Shown: one piece after another, positions 1 through 5,666 of the stretch | Numbering within the stretch: position 1 is the first letter of the stretch | How the letters are laid out: each line of letters begins with the position of its first letter | Origin: an uncultured Clostridia bacterium | Lineage (GTDB): Bacteria; Bacillota; Clostridia; Oscillospirales; Ruminococcaceae | Direction of reading: 5' to 3' | Assembly (NCBI GenBank): GCA_947629275.1 | Contig: CANRDG010000093.1 | Location: 1-7,109, forward strand | DNA length: 7,109 nucleotides | Translations under genes and position numbers: made by a program | Notes under the pieces: generated by a model | The model's database searches: none | What the model was told of the DNA's origin: nothing | What the model saw: the letters and a program-made list of their open reading frames with translations, nothing else

Positions 1-2036
1 ATCTCATCAAGCATAAGTGCGGCGATCTTTGTATAGTCGCTTTGGGTAAGAGGGTTGAACACGACTATCTCGTCAACCCTGCCGAGAAATTCGGGTCGCA
101 GAAACTCTTTCAGCGCTTTCATGGCGCGTTCTTTGGTAATATCGGCATTGGATTTATTAAAGCCCACGCCTGTATCTTTATCGGTAGAGCCTGCGTTTGA
201 GGTCATAACGATAACGGTATTTTCAAAAGAAACGCTTCTGCCCTGCGCGTCGTTTACCTTGCCCTCATCGAGAATTTGCAGCATGATATTCATGACATCT
301 GGGTGAGCTTTTTCAATCTCGTCAAAAAGCACCACCGAATACGGTCTGCGGCGTACCTTTTCGGTAAGCTGACCTGCGTCGTCATATCCCACATATCCCG
401 GAGGAGAGCCTATAAGCCTTGCGACTGTATGCTTTTCCATATATTCCGACATATCTACACGGATAATAGGCTCGGTGGCATCAAAAAGCTCTTCGCCGAG
501 AACCTTTACAAGTTCGGTCTTGCCAACGCCCGTAGGTCCTACAAATATAAAGCTTGCGGGGCGTATGCGCTTTGAAAGGTTGACCCTTGTGCGCTTTATT
601 GCCTTTGCGACCTTTTCAACCGCTTCGTCCTGACCGATAATGCGCTTTTTCATAGCTTCTTCAAGACCGCGAACCTTTTCATATTCGCTCTGGGTTATCT
701 TGTTTGCAAGAATACCAGTCCACAGCTCTATGACCTTGGAAAGATCCTCGTCAGTCACTTGAATTTGCGAAGTTACCTTTTCTAGCTCTACAAGGCGGTC
801 TGTTATACGCATTATTTCTGCCTTTTCGCCTGCTATCTTCTCATAGTCGGGAGACTCCGAGGCTTCAAGTTCCGATAATGCGGTATCGTGCTTATAAAGC
901 TCTTCGTTGAGCTGCTCTACCTCGCCGAGTTCTTTGCACTTTATGCTGGCGCAGGCACACGCTTCGTCCAAAAGGTCTATAGCTTTATCGGGCAGGAATC
1001 TGTCGTTTATATATCTTTCGGAAAGCACTGCGCATTTTCTTAAAAGCTCATCAGAGATATGGACGCGGTGATGCGCTTCGTAATACTGCCTTATGCCTTT
1101 GAGAACTTCGACTGTATCATCGACAGTTGGCTCGTTTACCGTTACCGGCTGAAAACGCCTTTCAAGCGCGCTGTCTTTCTCTATATGCTTTCTGTACTCT
1201 TTGAAAGTTGTCGCGCCGATGACCTGAATCTCGCCTCGGGAAAGGGCAGGCTTCATGATGTTTGCGGCGTTCATTGAGCCCTCAGAGCTATCACCTGCGC
1301 CGACAAGATTATGCACTTCGTCTATAAAAAGTATAACATTGCCTTTTTCTATAACTTCATCTATAAGACCTTTACATCTGCCCTCAAACTGACCGCGGAA
1401 CTGCGTACCTGCAACAAGGGCGGTTAGGTCTAAAAGATAAAGTTCTTTATTTTTGAGATGAGGGGGAACGTCGCCTTTTGCGATATGCTGCGCTATGCCC
1501 TCGGCAATGGCAGTCTTGCCCACGCCCGGCTCGCCTATAAGGCAGGGATTGTTTTTGGTGCGGCGTGACATTATCTGCACTATGCGCTCTATTTCCTTAT
1601 CTCTGCCGATTATATTGTCAAGCTTTCCCTCACGCGCTTTTTCGGTAAGGTTGGTACAGAACTTGGGCAGATATTTAAGCTCTTTTTCTTTGGGCTTTCT
1701 TTTCTGCTTGCCGTCGGTCTTTTTATCGGCTGCGGCATTTGAGCTGTCACGTTTGCCGCCCAGCGCGCTGCCGAATATATGGCTGAGAAAGTCGGGCAAG
1801 GTATTGTTGCCGCCCTGCTCAAAGTTTCCTCCCTCGGTCATATCCATAAGCTGGTTGGACATTTCTTCAAGGTCGTCGTCCGAAATGCCCATTTGCTTCA
1901 TATAATCATCTACCTGAGAAATGCCTAGTTCTCTTGCGCAGACAAGGCAAAGCCCCTCGTTTTTCTTTTCGTTTCCGTTCATTGATGTGATGAACACTGC
2001 GGCAGGTCTTTTACCGCATCTGGAACACATTATCAC
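1..2036 (-). CDS. ClpE/ClpC-like ATP-dependent Clp protease ATPase subunit, 3' end missing
   Basis: An AAA+ Hsp100 unfoldase that should feed proteins to ClpP. Numbered from the ATG at 2030, 676 residues are visible before the left edge cuts the C-terminal domain. In order: a four-Cys zinc finger (C2, C5, C28, C31), an acidic Met-rich linker (40-80) and basic linker (93-117) in place of the usual Clp N-domain; AAA module 1 with Walker A GEPGVGKT (166-173), pore loop GTQFRG (208-213), Walker B VILFIDE (232-238) and arginines ERRF (290-293); a short coiled middle region (365-425); AAA module 2 with Walker A GPTGVGKT (498-505), pore loop GYVGY (545-549), Walker B VVLFDE (566-571), TSNAG (610-614) and a ClpP-docking VGF loop (622-624). 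The zinc finger without an N-domain is as in ClpE. RPEFLGR (645-651) has Gly where most have Asn. The GTG at 2036 fits AAAGGGG 10 bases upstream better than the ATG (16 bases); the choice changes two residues. Confidence 0.93.
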   Translation of the reverse strand, partial: MIMCSRCGKRPAAVFITSMNGNEKKNEGLCLVCARELGISQVDDYMKQMGISDDDLEEMSNQLMDMTEGGNFEQGGNNTLPDFLSHIFGSALGGKRDSSNAAADKKTDGKQKRKPKEKELKYLPKFCTNLTEKAREGKLDNIIGRDKEIERIVQIMSRRTKNNPCLIGEPGVGKTAIAEGIAQHIAKGDVPPHLKNKELYLLDLTALVAGTQFRGQFEGRCKGLIDEVIEKGNVILFIDEVHNLVGAGDSSEGSMNAANIMKPALSRGEIQVIGATTFKEYRKHIEKDSALERRFQPVTVNEPTVDDTVEVLKGIRQYYEAHHRVHISDELLRKCAVLSERYINDRFLPDKAIDLLDEACACASIKCKELGEVEQLNEELYKHDTALSELEASESPDYEKIAGEKAEIMRITDRLVELEKVTSQIQVTDEDLSKVIELWTGILANKITQSEYEKVRGLEEAMKKRIIGQDEAVEKVAKAIKRTRVNLSKRIRPASFIFVGPTGVGKTELVKVLGEELFDATEPIIRVDMSEYMEKHTVARLIGSPPGYVGYDDAGQLTEKVRRRPYSVVLFDEIEKAHPDVMNIMLQILDEGKVNDAQGRSVSFENTVIVMTSNAGSTDKDTGVGFNKSNADITKERAMKALKEFLRPEFLGRVDEIVVFNPLTQSDYTKIAALMLDE

Positions 2037-2046
2037 TGTTATCTAA

Positions 2047-2053
2047 CCCCTTT
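2047..2053 (-). promoter_or_regulatory. Ribosome binding site of the Clp ATPase gene
   Basis: AAAGGGG on the minus strand, 10 bases before a GTG (2036) and 16 before the ATG (2030). An in-frame TAG just upstream of the GTG rules out a longer start. The site is a weak Shine-Dalgarno match, so the choice between the two starts remains open. Confidence 0.5.
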
Positions 2054-2064
2054 CGAGTAATTTA

Positions 2065-2925
2065 TCAGATAAATATATTTGCAAGGAAAGTTTTGCTTAC
2101 ATAGTCGGTCATGACAAAATCAAGCATGCCGAACGAATGGTTCACTGCGTATCTTACTGCAAAGCCTATTATGAAAAGTATAAGCACGCCCTCTGCTGCG
2201 CCGATAAGCGCACCTGCGATATGCGAAAACCTTTTTGTAACGCGAACGACTTTTAAAAGCCTCAAAACGCGGTATATCACCCTAAGTATTACAGAAGCAA
2301 GCAGGAACACCACCAGCACCGCACCTGCGCGGGATATGTCTATAGCTTTATCCCTGATCATGCCGCTTTCGAGGCTTTCGGCGGCTTTTTTTGGGTCTTC
2401 TTCGGTAACAACGCCGATGATGTTTTTGATATTTTTCTCGTCTGTAAGACTATCTGCAAGCTGCTTTGCATCGTCGCCCTTGATATTGCCGTCTGTAAAT
2501 TCTTCTATATTTTCGGGCGTTACTGTTTCGTCTATACGCTCTTTTATCTCGTCTTTGGAGATATTTTCGCCTTTGTCTGCGGCAAGCTGCTGCAAAGAAG
2601 CAAACAGGTCGTCGCTTTCAGCAAGGTCTTTAAGATCGGTGTCGGTTATCTCTATATCAAGTTTTTCGGCGACTTTATCTTTTGCCTTGTCAAAATTTTC
2701 TTTGAGCTGCGCGCTGTCCATGCCCTCGGCTATGGTATCGACCACCTTGGGCCTTATATATTTTTCATACGCGGCTGTAGATGCAGGCTTTGCGACCAGC
2801 AATGCAAGCGCGCATGAAACAAGAGTTATTGCCACTGAAATTATTGTACTGAAAATGCTGCGGCGGCTGCCGACATATGCAAACGCGCCAACAAATGCAA
2901 CTATCAATATATCAAGTATTATCAT
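2065..2925 (-). CDS. CvpA-family membrane protein with large acidic insertion
   Basis: The protein has the CvpA layout: four membrane helices at about 2-19, 25-46, 200-221 and 235-258, with LDILIVAFVGAFAYVGSRRS at the first helix typical of the family opening, small residues in the helices and AGALIGAAEGVLIL (237-250) matching the glycine-rich fourth helix. CvpA was named for its role in colicin V export in E. coli; its molecular function in Firmicutes is not established. The usual length is about 160-180 residues; this one has 286 because about 150 hydrophilic residues (53-199), rich in Asp, Glu and Lys and predicted helical, separate helices 2 and 3. The ATG is supported by GGAG 8 bases upstream. 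It is 17 bases after the propeller-like gene, hence possibly a partner at the membrane. I am confident of the four-helix membrane protein, somewhat less of the family name. Confidence 0.85.
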   Translation of the reverse strand: MIILDILIVAFVGAFAYVGSRRSIFSTIISVAITLVSCALALLVAKPASTAAYEKYIRPKVVDTIAEGMDSAQLKENFDKAKDKVAEKLDIEITDTDLKDLAESDDLFASLQQLAADKGENISKDEIKERIDETVTPENIEEFTDGNIKGDDAKQLADSLTDEKNIKNIIGVVTEEDPKKAAESLESGMIRDKAIDISRAGAVLVVFLLASVILRVIYRVLRLLKVVRVTKRFSHIAGALIGAAEGVLILFIIGFAVRYAVNHSFGMLDFVMTDYVSKTFLANIFI

Positions 2926-2942
2926 TATTATAACTCCGCTGT

Positions 2943-4121
2943 TTATTCAAATGTGACCTTATAGATACTGCTGTAGTCCTCGACATACATGGCATCGTCT
3001 ATAAATACGAAAGACTGATAGTCGGGCGAGACATCATAAGTTGCTGTAAGTTTTCCCGTGCCGTCGTAAACGTCCAGTCTGCCTTTCATGAGGATATAGA
3101 CATTGCCGCCTTTACAAGTTATCTGCCGACACTCGCCCTCTACGCTCGCTTGAAAAATATCTGTAGAAGATGTACTTGCTATAGTTAAGTCAAAATAGCC
3201 TTTGGTAACGCTCTTTTCGACTATTACAGCTGTTTTGGTATCTGCGGCGCTGTCTGTAAGGGTGGTGTTGTAGTCATACTGAGAGAGCGTTTTGCCCTCG
3301 GGAGAGAGATGCAGCAGTTTATTGTCTCCTACGAGCCACACAGAATCGTCATCACATAATACTGTATCATAAACCATGGTGGGAATATTGTCGATAGTAA
3401 AGACCGGCTCTGACTGCATGAAATTCAGAGCTGTTACAACGCTCGAAAGCTCGCCGCCGGAGGCTTTGAAAGTTGCCACCGCGCAGCCGTTGCCCTCGCT
3501 GTTCATTGAAATATCTATTATCCTCTGACCGCTCGACCACAGGAAAGCTTCGTTGCCCTTTGGGTCGTACACCGTCATATAAGAGAGGTATTTATCGGTC
3601 TGCGTAACTATTGCGGCATAGTCCTTTTTGCCTATTTCAGCCATGATTATTTTTTCGGGAAAAGTACGCTTATAGACCTCACCTTCGTCATTCACCGCCA
3701 TAAGGCTGTAACCGCCGAGGTCGTAAAGCAGCAGCATATTTCCGCCTGCAACGCCTATGGGATTTGCAAGGCTGTGCTGTATACTGCGTATCTTGTTGCC
3801 GTCGGCATCATATATGGTTATATTGGTATCGGTAACGAGAATAAATCGGTCGCCGTATGTATATATTTCAGACGAATTTGTTTCACCTATCGCTATCGGG
3901 AACTCGCCTGCCTCTACCTTTGTGCCGCTCTTGACGACGGTATCTTTTGTATCTTTCACAAGCTTGCTCACCTTTGGCAGCCACATCTGCGAAGTTAAAA
4001 CTGCCACTAAGGCTACACACAATATGGCGGTAAAGCCTGCAAGCTTTTTCATTGAACGTTTTCTTTTGGCTTTCTTTCTGGCTTTGCGAATGTCGGTCTG
4101 ATATGTTTTCTCTCTTGCCAA
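2943..4121 (-). CDS. Membrane-anchored beta-propeller-like protein (DUF5711-type), function unknown
   Basis: A 392-residue protein with a Lys/Arg-rich cytoplasmic tail (3-26), one membrane helix (about 27-47) and a large domain that should lie outside the membrane. That domain has repeated blade-like hairpins with a 'YD-x-x-G' turn: YDADGN (104-109), VNDEGE (143-148), YDPKGN (185-190), LSPEGK (272-277) and YDGTGK (352-357), spaced about 40-45 residues or multiples of that. This is the usual look of a beta propeller. It resembles the clostridial proteins annotated DUF5711, but I assign that from memory with moderate certainty. No catalytic motif is visible; a sensing or scaffolding role at the envelope is possible but not shown. 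The start is TTG, set by AAAGGAGA ending 7 bases upstream; no ATG in this frame offers a better start. It follows truA by 30 bases and precedes the CvpA gene by 17. Confidence 0.88.
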   Translation of the reverse strand: MAREKTYQTDIRKARKKAKRKRSMKKLAGFTAILCVALVAVLTSQMWLPKVSKLVKDTKDTVVKSGTKVEAGEFPIAIGETNSSEIYTYGDRFILVTDTNITIYDADGNKIRSIQHSLANPIGVAGGNMLLLYDLGGYSLMAVNDEGEVYKRTFPEKIIMAEIGKKDYAAIVTQTDKYLSYMTVYDPKGNEAFLWSSGQRIIDISMNSEGNGCAVATFKASGGELSSVVTALNFMQSEPVFTIDNIPTMVYDTVLCDDDSVWLVGDNKLLHLSPEGKTLSQYDYNTTLTDSAADTKTAVIVEKSVTKGYFDLTIASTSSTDIFQASVEGECRQITCKGGNVYILMKGRLDVYDGTGKLTATYDVSPDYQSFVFIDDAMYVEDYSSIYKVTFE

Positions 4122-4128
4122 AACACAT

Positions 4129-4136
4129 TCTCCTTT
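4129..4136 (-). promoter_or_regulatory. Ribosome binding site selecting a TTG start
   Basis: AAAGGAGA on the minus strand, 7 bases before the TTG at 4121. A nearby ATG overlapping the site (4125-4127) is in another frame and opens only a shadow reading frame, so the TTG is the true start of the propeller-like gene. Confidence 0.7.
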
Positions 4137-4151
4137 CCATTTTTGCCGCCC

Positions 4152-4889
4152 TCAATAAAACACTTTGTTGAGATAAAGCCCTTGTGCGGGGGCGGTCTTT
4201 CCTGCTTTTGTTCTATCCTTGCTTTCTATTATATAAGGCAGGCTGTCGGCGGCTATCCTGCCGTCGCTGATAAAAATAAGCGTGCCTACCATTATCCTTA
4301 CCATATTATATAAAAAGCCGTTGGCGCTGACTTTGAAACTTACCATGTCGCCGCTGCGCGTTACAGAAAACTCATTTACCACCCTTTCGGTGCTTTTCTT
4401 ATCGCACGCTGTAGAGCAGAACGCTTTGAAGTCATGCTCGCCCACAAACGCCTGCGCGGCTGTATGCATTTTATTTTCATCTAGCGTTACATAGTGCATA
4501 TGCGCGGTATGGGCATAAAACGGGTTCTTTATTCTGCTGTTGTGGACTAGATACTCATACTCTTTGCCCTTACAGTCGAAGCGTGCGTGAAAATCATCAT
4601 CTGCGATCTCGCATTTGCTTACGCCTATATCGTCGGGCAGCAGCGCGTTAAGACCGAACACAACGCCTTTTTCGGTAATGGTGCTGTCTGTATGGAAATT
4701 GAACACGAACTCTCTTGCGTGGACGCCTTTATCGGTGCGCGAACAGCCGTTTATAGTTACGTTTTCCTCTTTGAGCAGCGTACACAGCGCTTCTTCTACC
4801 GTTTGCTGCACCGATGCGGCACCCTTTTGCCTTTGAAAGCCGTGGTATGCAGTGCCGTCATACGCCATAGTGACCTTAAAATTTCTCAT
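4152..4889 (-). CDS. truA: tRNA pseudouridine(38-40) synthase TruA
   Basis: TruA converts uridines at positions 38-40 of the tRNA anticodon stem-loop to pseudouridine, which stabilises the loop and supports reading-frame maintenance. The 245 residues are the usual length. Visible family motifs are the N-terminal AYDGTAYHGFQRQ (9-21), the catalytic-aspartate motif SRTDKGVHA (50-58, nucleophile D53), the active-site tyrosine region GKEYEYLVHN (108-117), NGFLYNMVRIMVG (190-202) and the C-terminal KTAPAQGLYL (231-240). All key residues appear present. The ATG overlaps the preceding stop by one base (TAATG), and no good Shine-Dalgarno site lies at normal distance (AGGTGG is 13 bases away), so reinitiation by ribosomes from the preceding gene is likely. 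In many Firmicutes truA follows ecfT directly; here three small genes intervene. Confidence 0.97.
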   Translation of the reverse strand: MRNFKVTMAYDGTAYHGFQRQKGAASVQQTVEEALCTLLKEENVTINGCSRTDKGVHAREFVFNFHTDSTITEKGVVFGLNALLPDDIGVSKCEIADDDFHARFDCKGKEYEYLVHNSRIKNPFYAHTAHMHYVTLDENKMHTAAQAFVGEHDFKAFCSTACDKKSTERVVNEFSVTRSGDMVSFKVSANGFLYNMVRIMVGTLIFISDGRIAADSLPYIIESKDRTKAGKTAPAQGLYLNKVFY

Positions 4890-5194
4890 TATCTGATGTT
4901 ATCCACCTGATCTATATTTTCAACACGTATAAGCTTTTCGGTATTGCCTTTTTTGCCGTACACCAGAATTTTTACCCATTCTTCGTCTGCATCTGTTATC
5001 TTACAGTCGATCTCTTCATAATCTACGGTAATGGTACAATCTCTGCCTATTATGCTTTTGAAAACCTGTGACATCTGCACGTCTTCCCCTTTCAGTTTTC
5101 TTACTTCTTTTTCAAGCTTTTTGGTACTTCTGAGCAGCGCTTCTATCTGCTCGTCCTGATCCATATCTTTAAAAATGTTCGTAAAATTGCCCAC
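4889..5194 (-). CDS. Coiled-coil plus LSm-like domain protein, function unknown
   Basis: A 101-residue, probably cytoplasmic protein with two parts. Residues about 13-36 are a charged, heptad-like helix (EQIEALLRSTKKLEKEVRKL) likely to form a coiled coil. Residues about 43-101 repeat the domain of the two preceding small proteins: IIGRDC (48-53) aligns with LVGKEC, DADEEWVKIL (68-77) with DVDEEWIEIL, and KLIRVENIDQVDNI (87-100) with the Sm2-like end. The start is chosen by the ribosome binding site: AAAGGGTGAT on the minus strand leaves 8 bases from GGG to the GTG at 5194, but only 2 to the ATG at 5200 and overlaps the GTG at 5203. The longer starts would add 2 or 3 residues. The stop TAA shares its last A with the truA ATG (TAATG), so truA translation is probably coupled. 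The gene call is firm; the function is unknown, with an RNA-linked role suggested only by fold and by truA. Confidence 0.85.
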   Translation of the reverse strand: MGNFTNIFKDMDQDEQIEALLRSTKKLEKEVRKLKGEDVQMSQVFKSIIGRDCTITVDYEEIDCKITDADEEWVKILVYGKKGNTEKLIRVENIDQVDNIR

Positions 5195-5200
5195 GGTCAT

Positions 5201-5208
5201 CACCCTTT
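5201..5208 (-). promoter_or_regulatory. Ribosome binding site that selects a GTG start
   Basis: The minus strand reads AAAGGGTG. The GGTGAT part matches the 3' half of the Shine-Dalgarno complement AGGAGGTGAT. Three in-frame start codons follow or overlap (GTG 5203, ATG 5200, GTG 5194); only the last has normal spacing. Confidence 0.5.
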
Positions 5209-5222
5209 ATATTTATAAAAGC

Positions 5223-5420
5223 TCATTTTATATCTATTCTTAAAATACATTTGGCGGCTATTATACGAAGCTTTCTGGTGGCGTTTACCCCCCCGGCGCA
5301 CAGTATCTCGATCCACTCTTCGTCAACATCCGTAACTCTGCCCTCAATAGTCGGCATATCTTCTATAGATGTATAAAACGCACATTCTTTGCCTACAAGT
5401 TTTTTAAGTATGGTATTCAT
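5223..5420 (-). CDS. Small LSm/Sm-like protein, paralog A (intact), function unknown
   Basis: A 65-residue protein with no signal peptide or membrane segment, expected in the cytoplasm. I do not recognise a named family with certainty. The sequence has the layout of a five-stranded LSm/Sm barrel: a short helix (1-8, NTILKKL), then GKECAFYTS ... IEGRVTDVDEEWIEIL (10-40), matching the Sm1 pattern of a glycine-led strand pair followed by a D-x-D-x-x strand, then a glycine-containing loop (43-44) and a closing RKLRIIAAKCILRIDI (49-64) resembling Sm2. LSm proteins, including bacterial Hfq, usually form RNA-binding rings; whether this one binds RNA is inference. The start is fixed by GGAGG 7 bases before the ATG. 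It has a tandem frameshifted sister just upstream and a domain relative in the next gene downstream. It too carries a G7 run (5288-5294), here in the open frame. Duplicated small proteins of this kind could form mixed rings. Confidence 0.85.
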   Translation of the reverse strand: MNTILKKLVGKECAFYTSIEDMPTIEGRVTDVDEEWIEILCAGGVNATRKLRIIAAKCILRIDIK

Positions 5421-5443
5421 ATTATTTCCTCCGAAGTTTTATA
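5233..5443 (-). repeat. Tandem direct repeat, copy A (intact gene)
   Basis: This 211-base unit is the partner of copy B (5452-5661). The identical leading part, TATAAAACTTCGGAGGAAAT on the minus strand, includes the Shine-Dalgarno site. Divergence of about 12% shows that the duplication is not brand new, yet most coding differences are third-position changes. Confidence 0.9.
5428..5432 (-). promoter_or_regulatory. Ribosome binding site of paralog A
   Basis: GGAGG with 7 bases to the ATG at 5420. In the restored frame, paralog B ends at 5439, only a few bases before this site, which would allow coupling of the two tandem genes. Confidence 0.75.
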
Positions 5444-5638
5444 GAATGATGTCTATTCTTAAAATACATTTGGCAGCTATTATGCGAAGCTTTCTGGAGG
5501 AATTACCCCCCCAACGCACAGTATCTCTATCCACTCTTCATCAACATCTGTAACTCTGCCTTCAATGGTTGGCATACCTTCTATAGAGGTATAGAACACG
5601 CAGTCCTTGCCTGGAAGTTTTTTAAGTATGGTATTCAT
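5439..5638 (-). pseudogene. Small LSm-like protein, paralog B, broken or switched off by a -1 frameshift at a G7 run
   Basis: As read, translation from the ATG at 5638 stops at a TAA (5480-5482) after 52 residues: the first 45 follow the intact sister (MNTILKKLPGKDC..., DVDEEWIEIL at 31-40) and the tail becomes IPPESFA. Adding one G to the run of seven (5506-5512 on the plus strand as C7) restores a 66-residue protein ending at a TAA at 5439, with GGGNSSRKLRIIAAKC in place of the sister's GGVNATRKLRIIAAKC, at identical spacing. Beyond the run, changes in the conserved stretch are silent in the restored frame (CGT/CGC, GCC/GCT, GAT/GAC), so the full frame was under selection until very recently. 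The start is fixed by GGAGG 7 bases upstream. It lies 28 bases after ecfT. It may be a recent pseudogene, a phase-variable gene in the off state, or a sequence error; the gene itself is certain. The function is unknown; the fold inference is given under the intact paralog. Confidence 0.8.
5506..5512 (-). other. G7 homopolymer at the frame break of paralog B
   Basis: Seven consecutive G on the minus strand, codons 43-45 of the small gene. Three registers give different outcomes: eight G gives the full-length protein, seven G (as here) gives a 52-residue product, and six G puts a TAA directly after the run. This is the kind of tract that changes length by polymerase slippage and that sequencing or assembly also miscounts. 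Confidence 0.75.
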
Positions 5639-5645
5639 GTCATTT

Positions 5646-5650
5646 CCTCC
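5646..5650 (-). promoter_or_regulatory. Ribosome binding site of paralog B
   Basis: GGAGG lies 7 bases before the ATG at 5638, the best Shine-Dalgarno match in the window. It is identical in sequence and spacing to that of paralog A, so translation initiation signals are intact despite the downstream frameshift. Confidence 0.75.
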
Positions 5651-5666
5651 GAAGTTTTATATAAAT

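Larger units (their letters stand above)
5452..5661 (-). repeat. Tandem direct repeat, copy B (frameshifted gene)
   Basis: This 210-base unit matches the neighbouring copy A (5233-5443) at roughly 88% by eye. The shared block begins, on the minus strand, with TATAAAACTTCGGAGG, so ribosome binding site and whole gene were duplicated together, and ends at AAGAATAGA near the gene's 3' end. Only 8 bases separate the copies. The unit is one base shorter than copy A because of a single-base difference at the G run (5506-5512). Confidence 0.9.

Noticed and set aside
1495..1905. A plus-strand open frame of 136 codons opposite the Clp gene, and several others along the window
   Set aside because: All lie inside motif-verified minus-strand genes (Walker boxes, zinc finger, TruA and EcfT motifs) and their translations have no recognisable features.
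2037..2064. A CtsR-type operator or a terminator before the Clp gene
   Set aside because: The gap is too short and shows neither the heptad direct repeat of CtsR sites nor a hairpin with T run; any such control would have to lie elsewhere.
2111..2956. A 281-codon open frame on the plus strand opposite the CvpA gene
   Set aside because: It is antisense to a well-supported membrane protein, Ser/Thr-rich and low in complexity as shadows of acidic/helical genes are, has no family motif, and all neighbours run the other way.
3883..4155. A minus-strand ATG-started frame of 90 codons beginning inside the ribosome binding site of the propeller-like gene
   Set aside because: It overlaps the N-terminus of that gene in another frame, has no ribosome binding site of its own and a basic, low-complexity translation; the TTG-started frame has the better site, a membrane helix and repeats.
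5233..5661. The tandem repeat as a CRISPR array or small mobile element
   Set aside because: There are only two ~210-base units with an 8-base spacer, no terminal inverted repeats or target duplication; the repeat is a duplicated gene.
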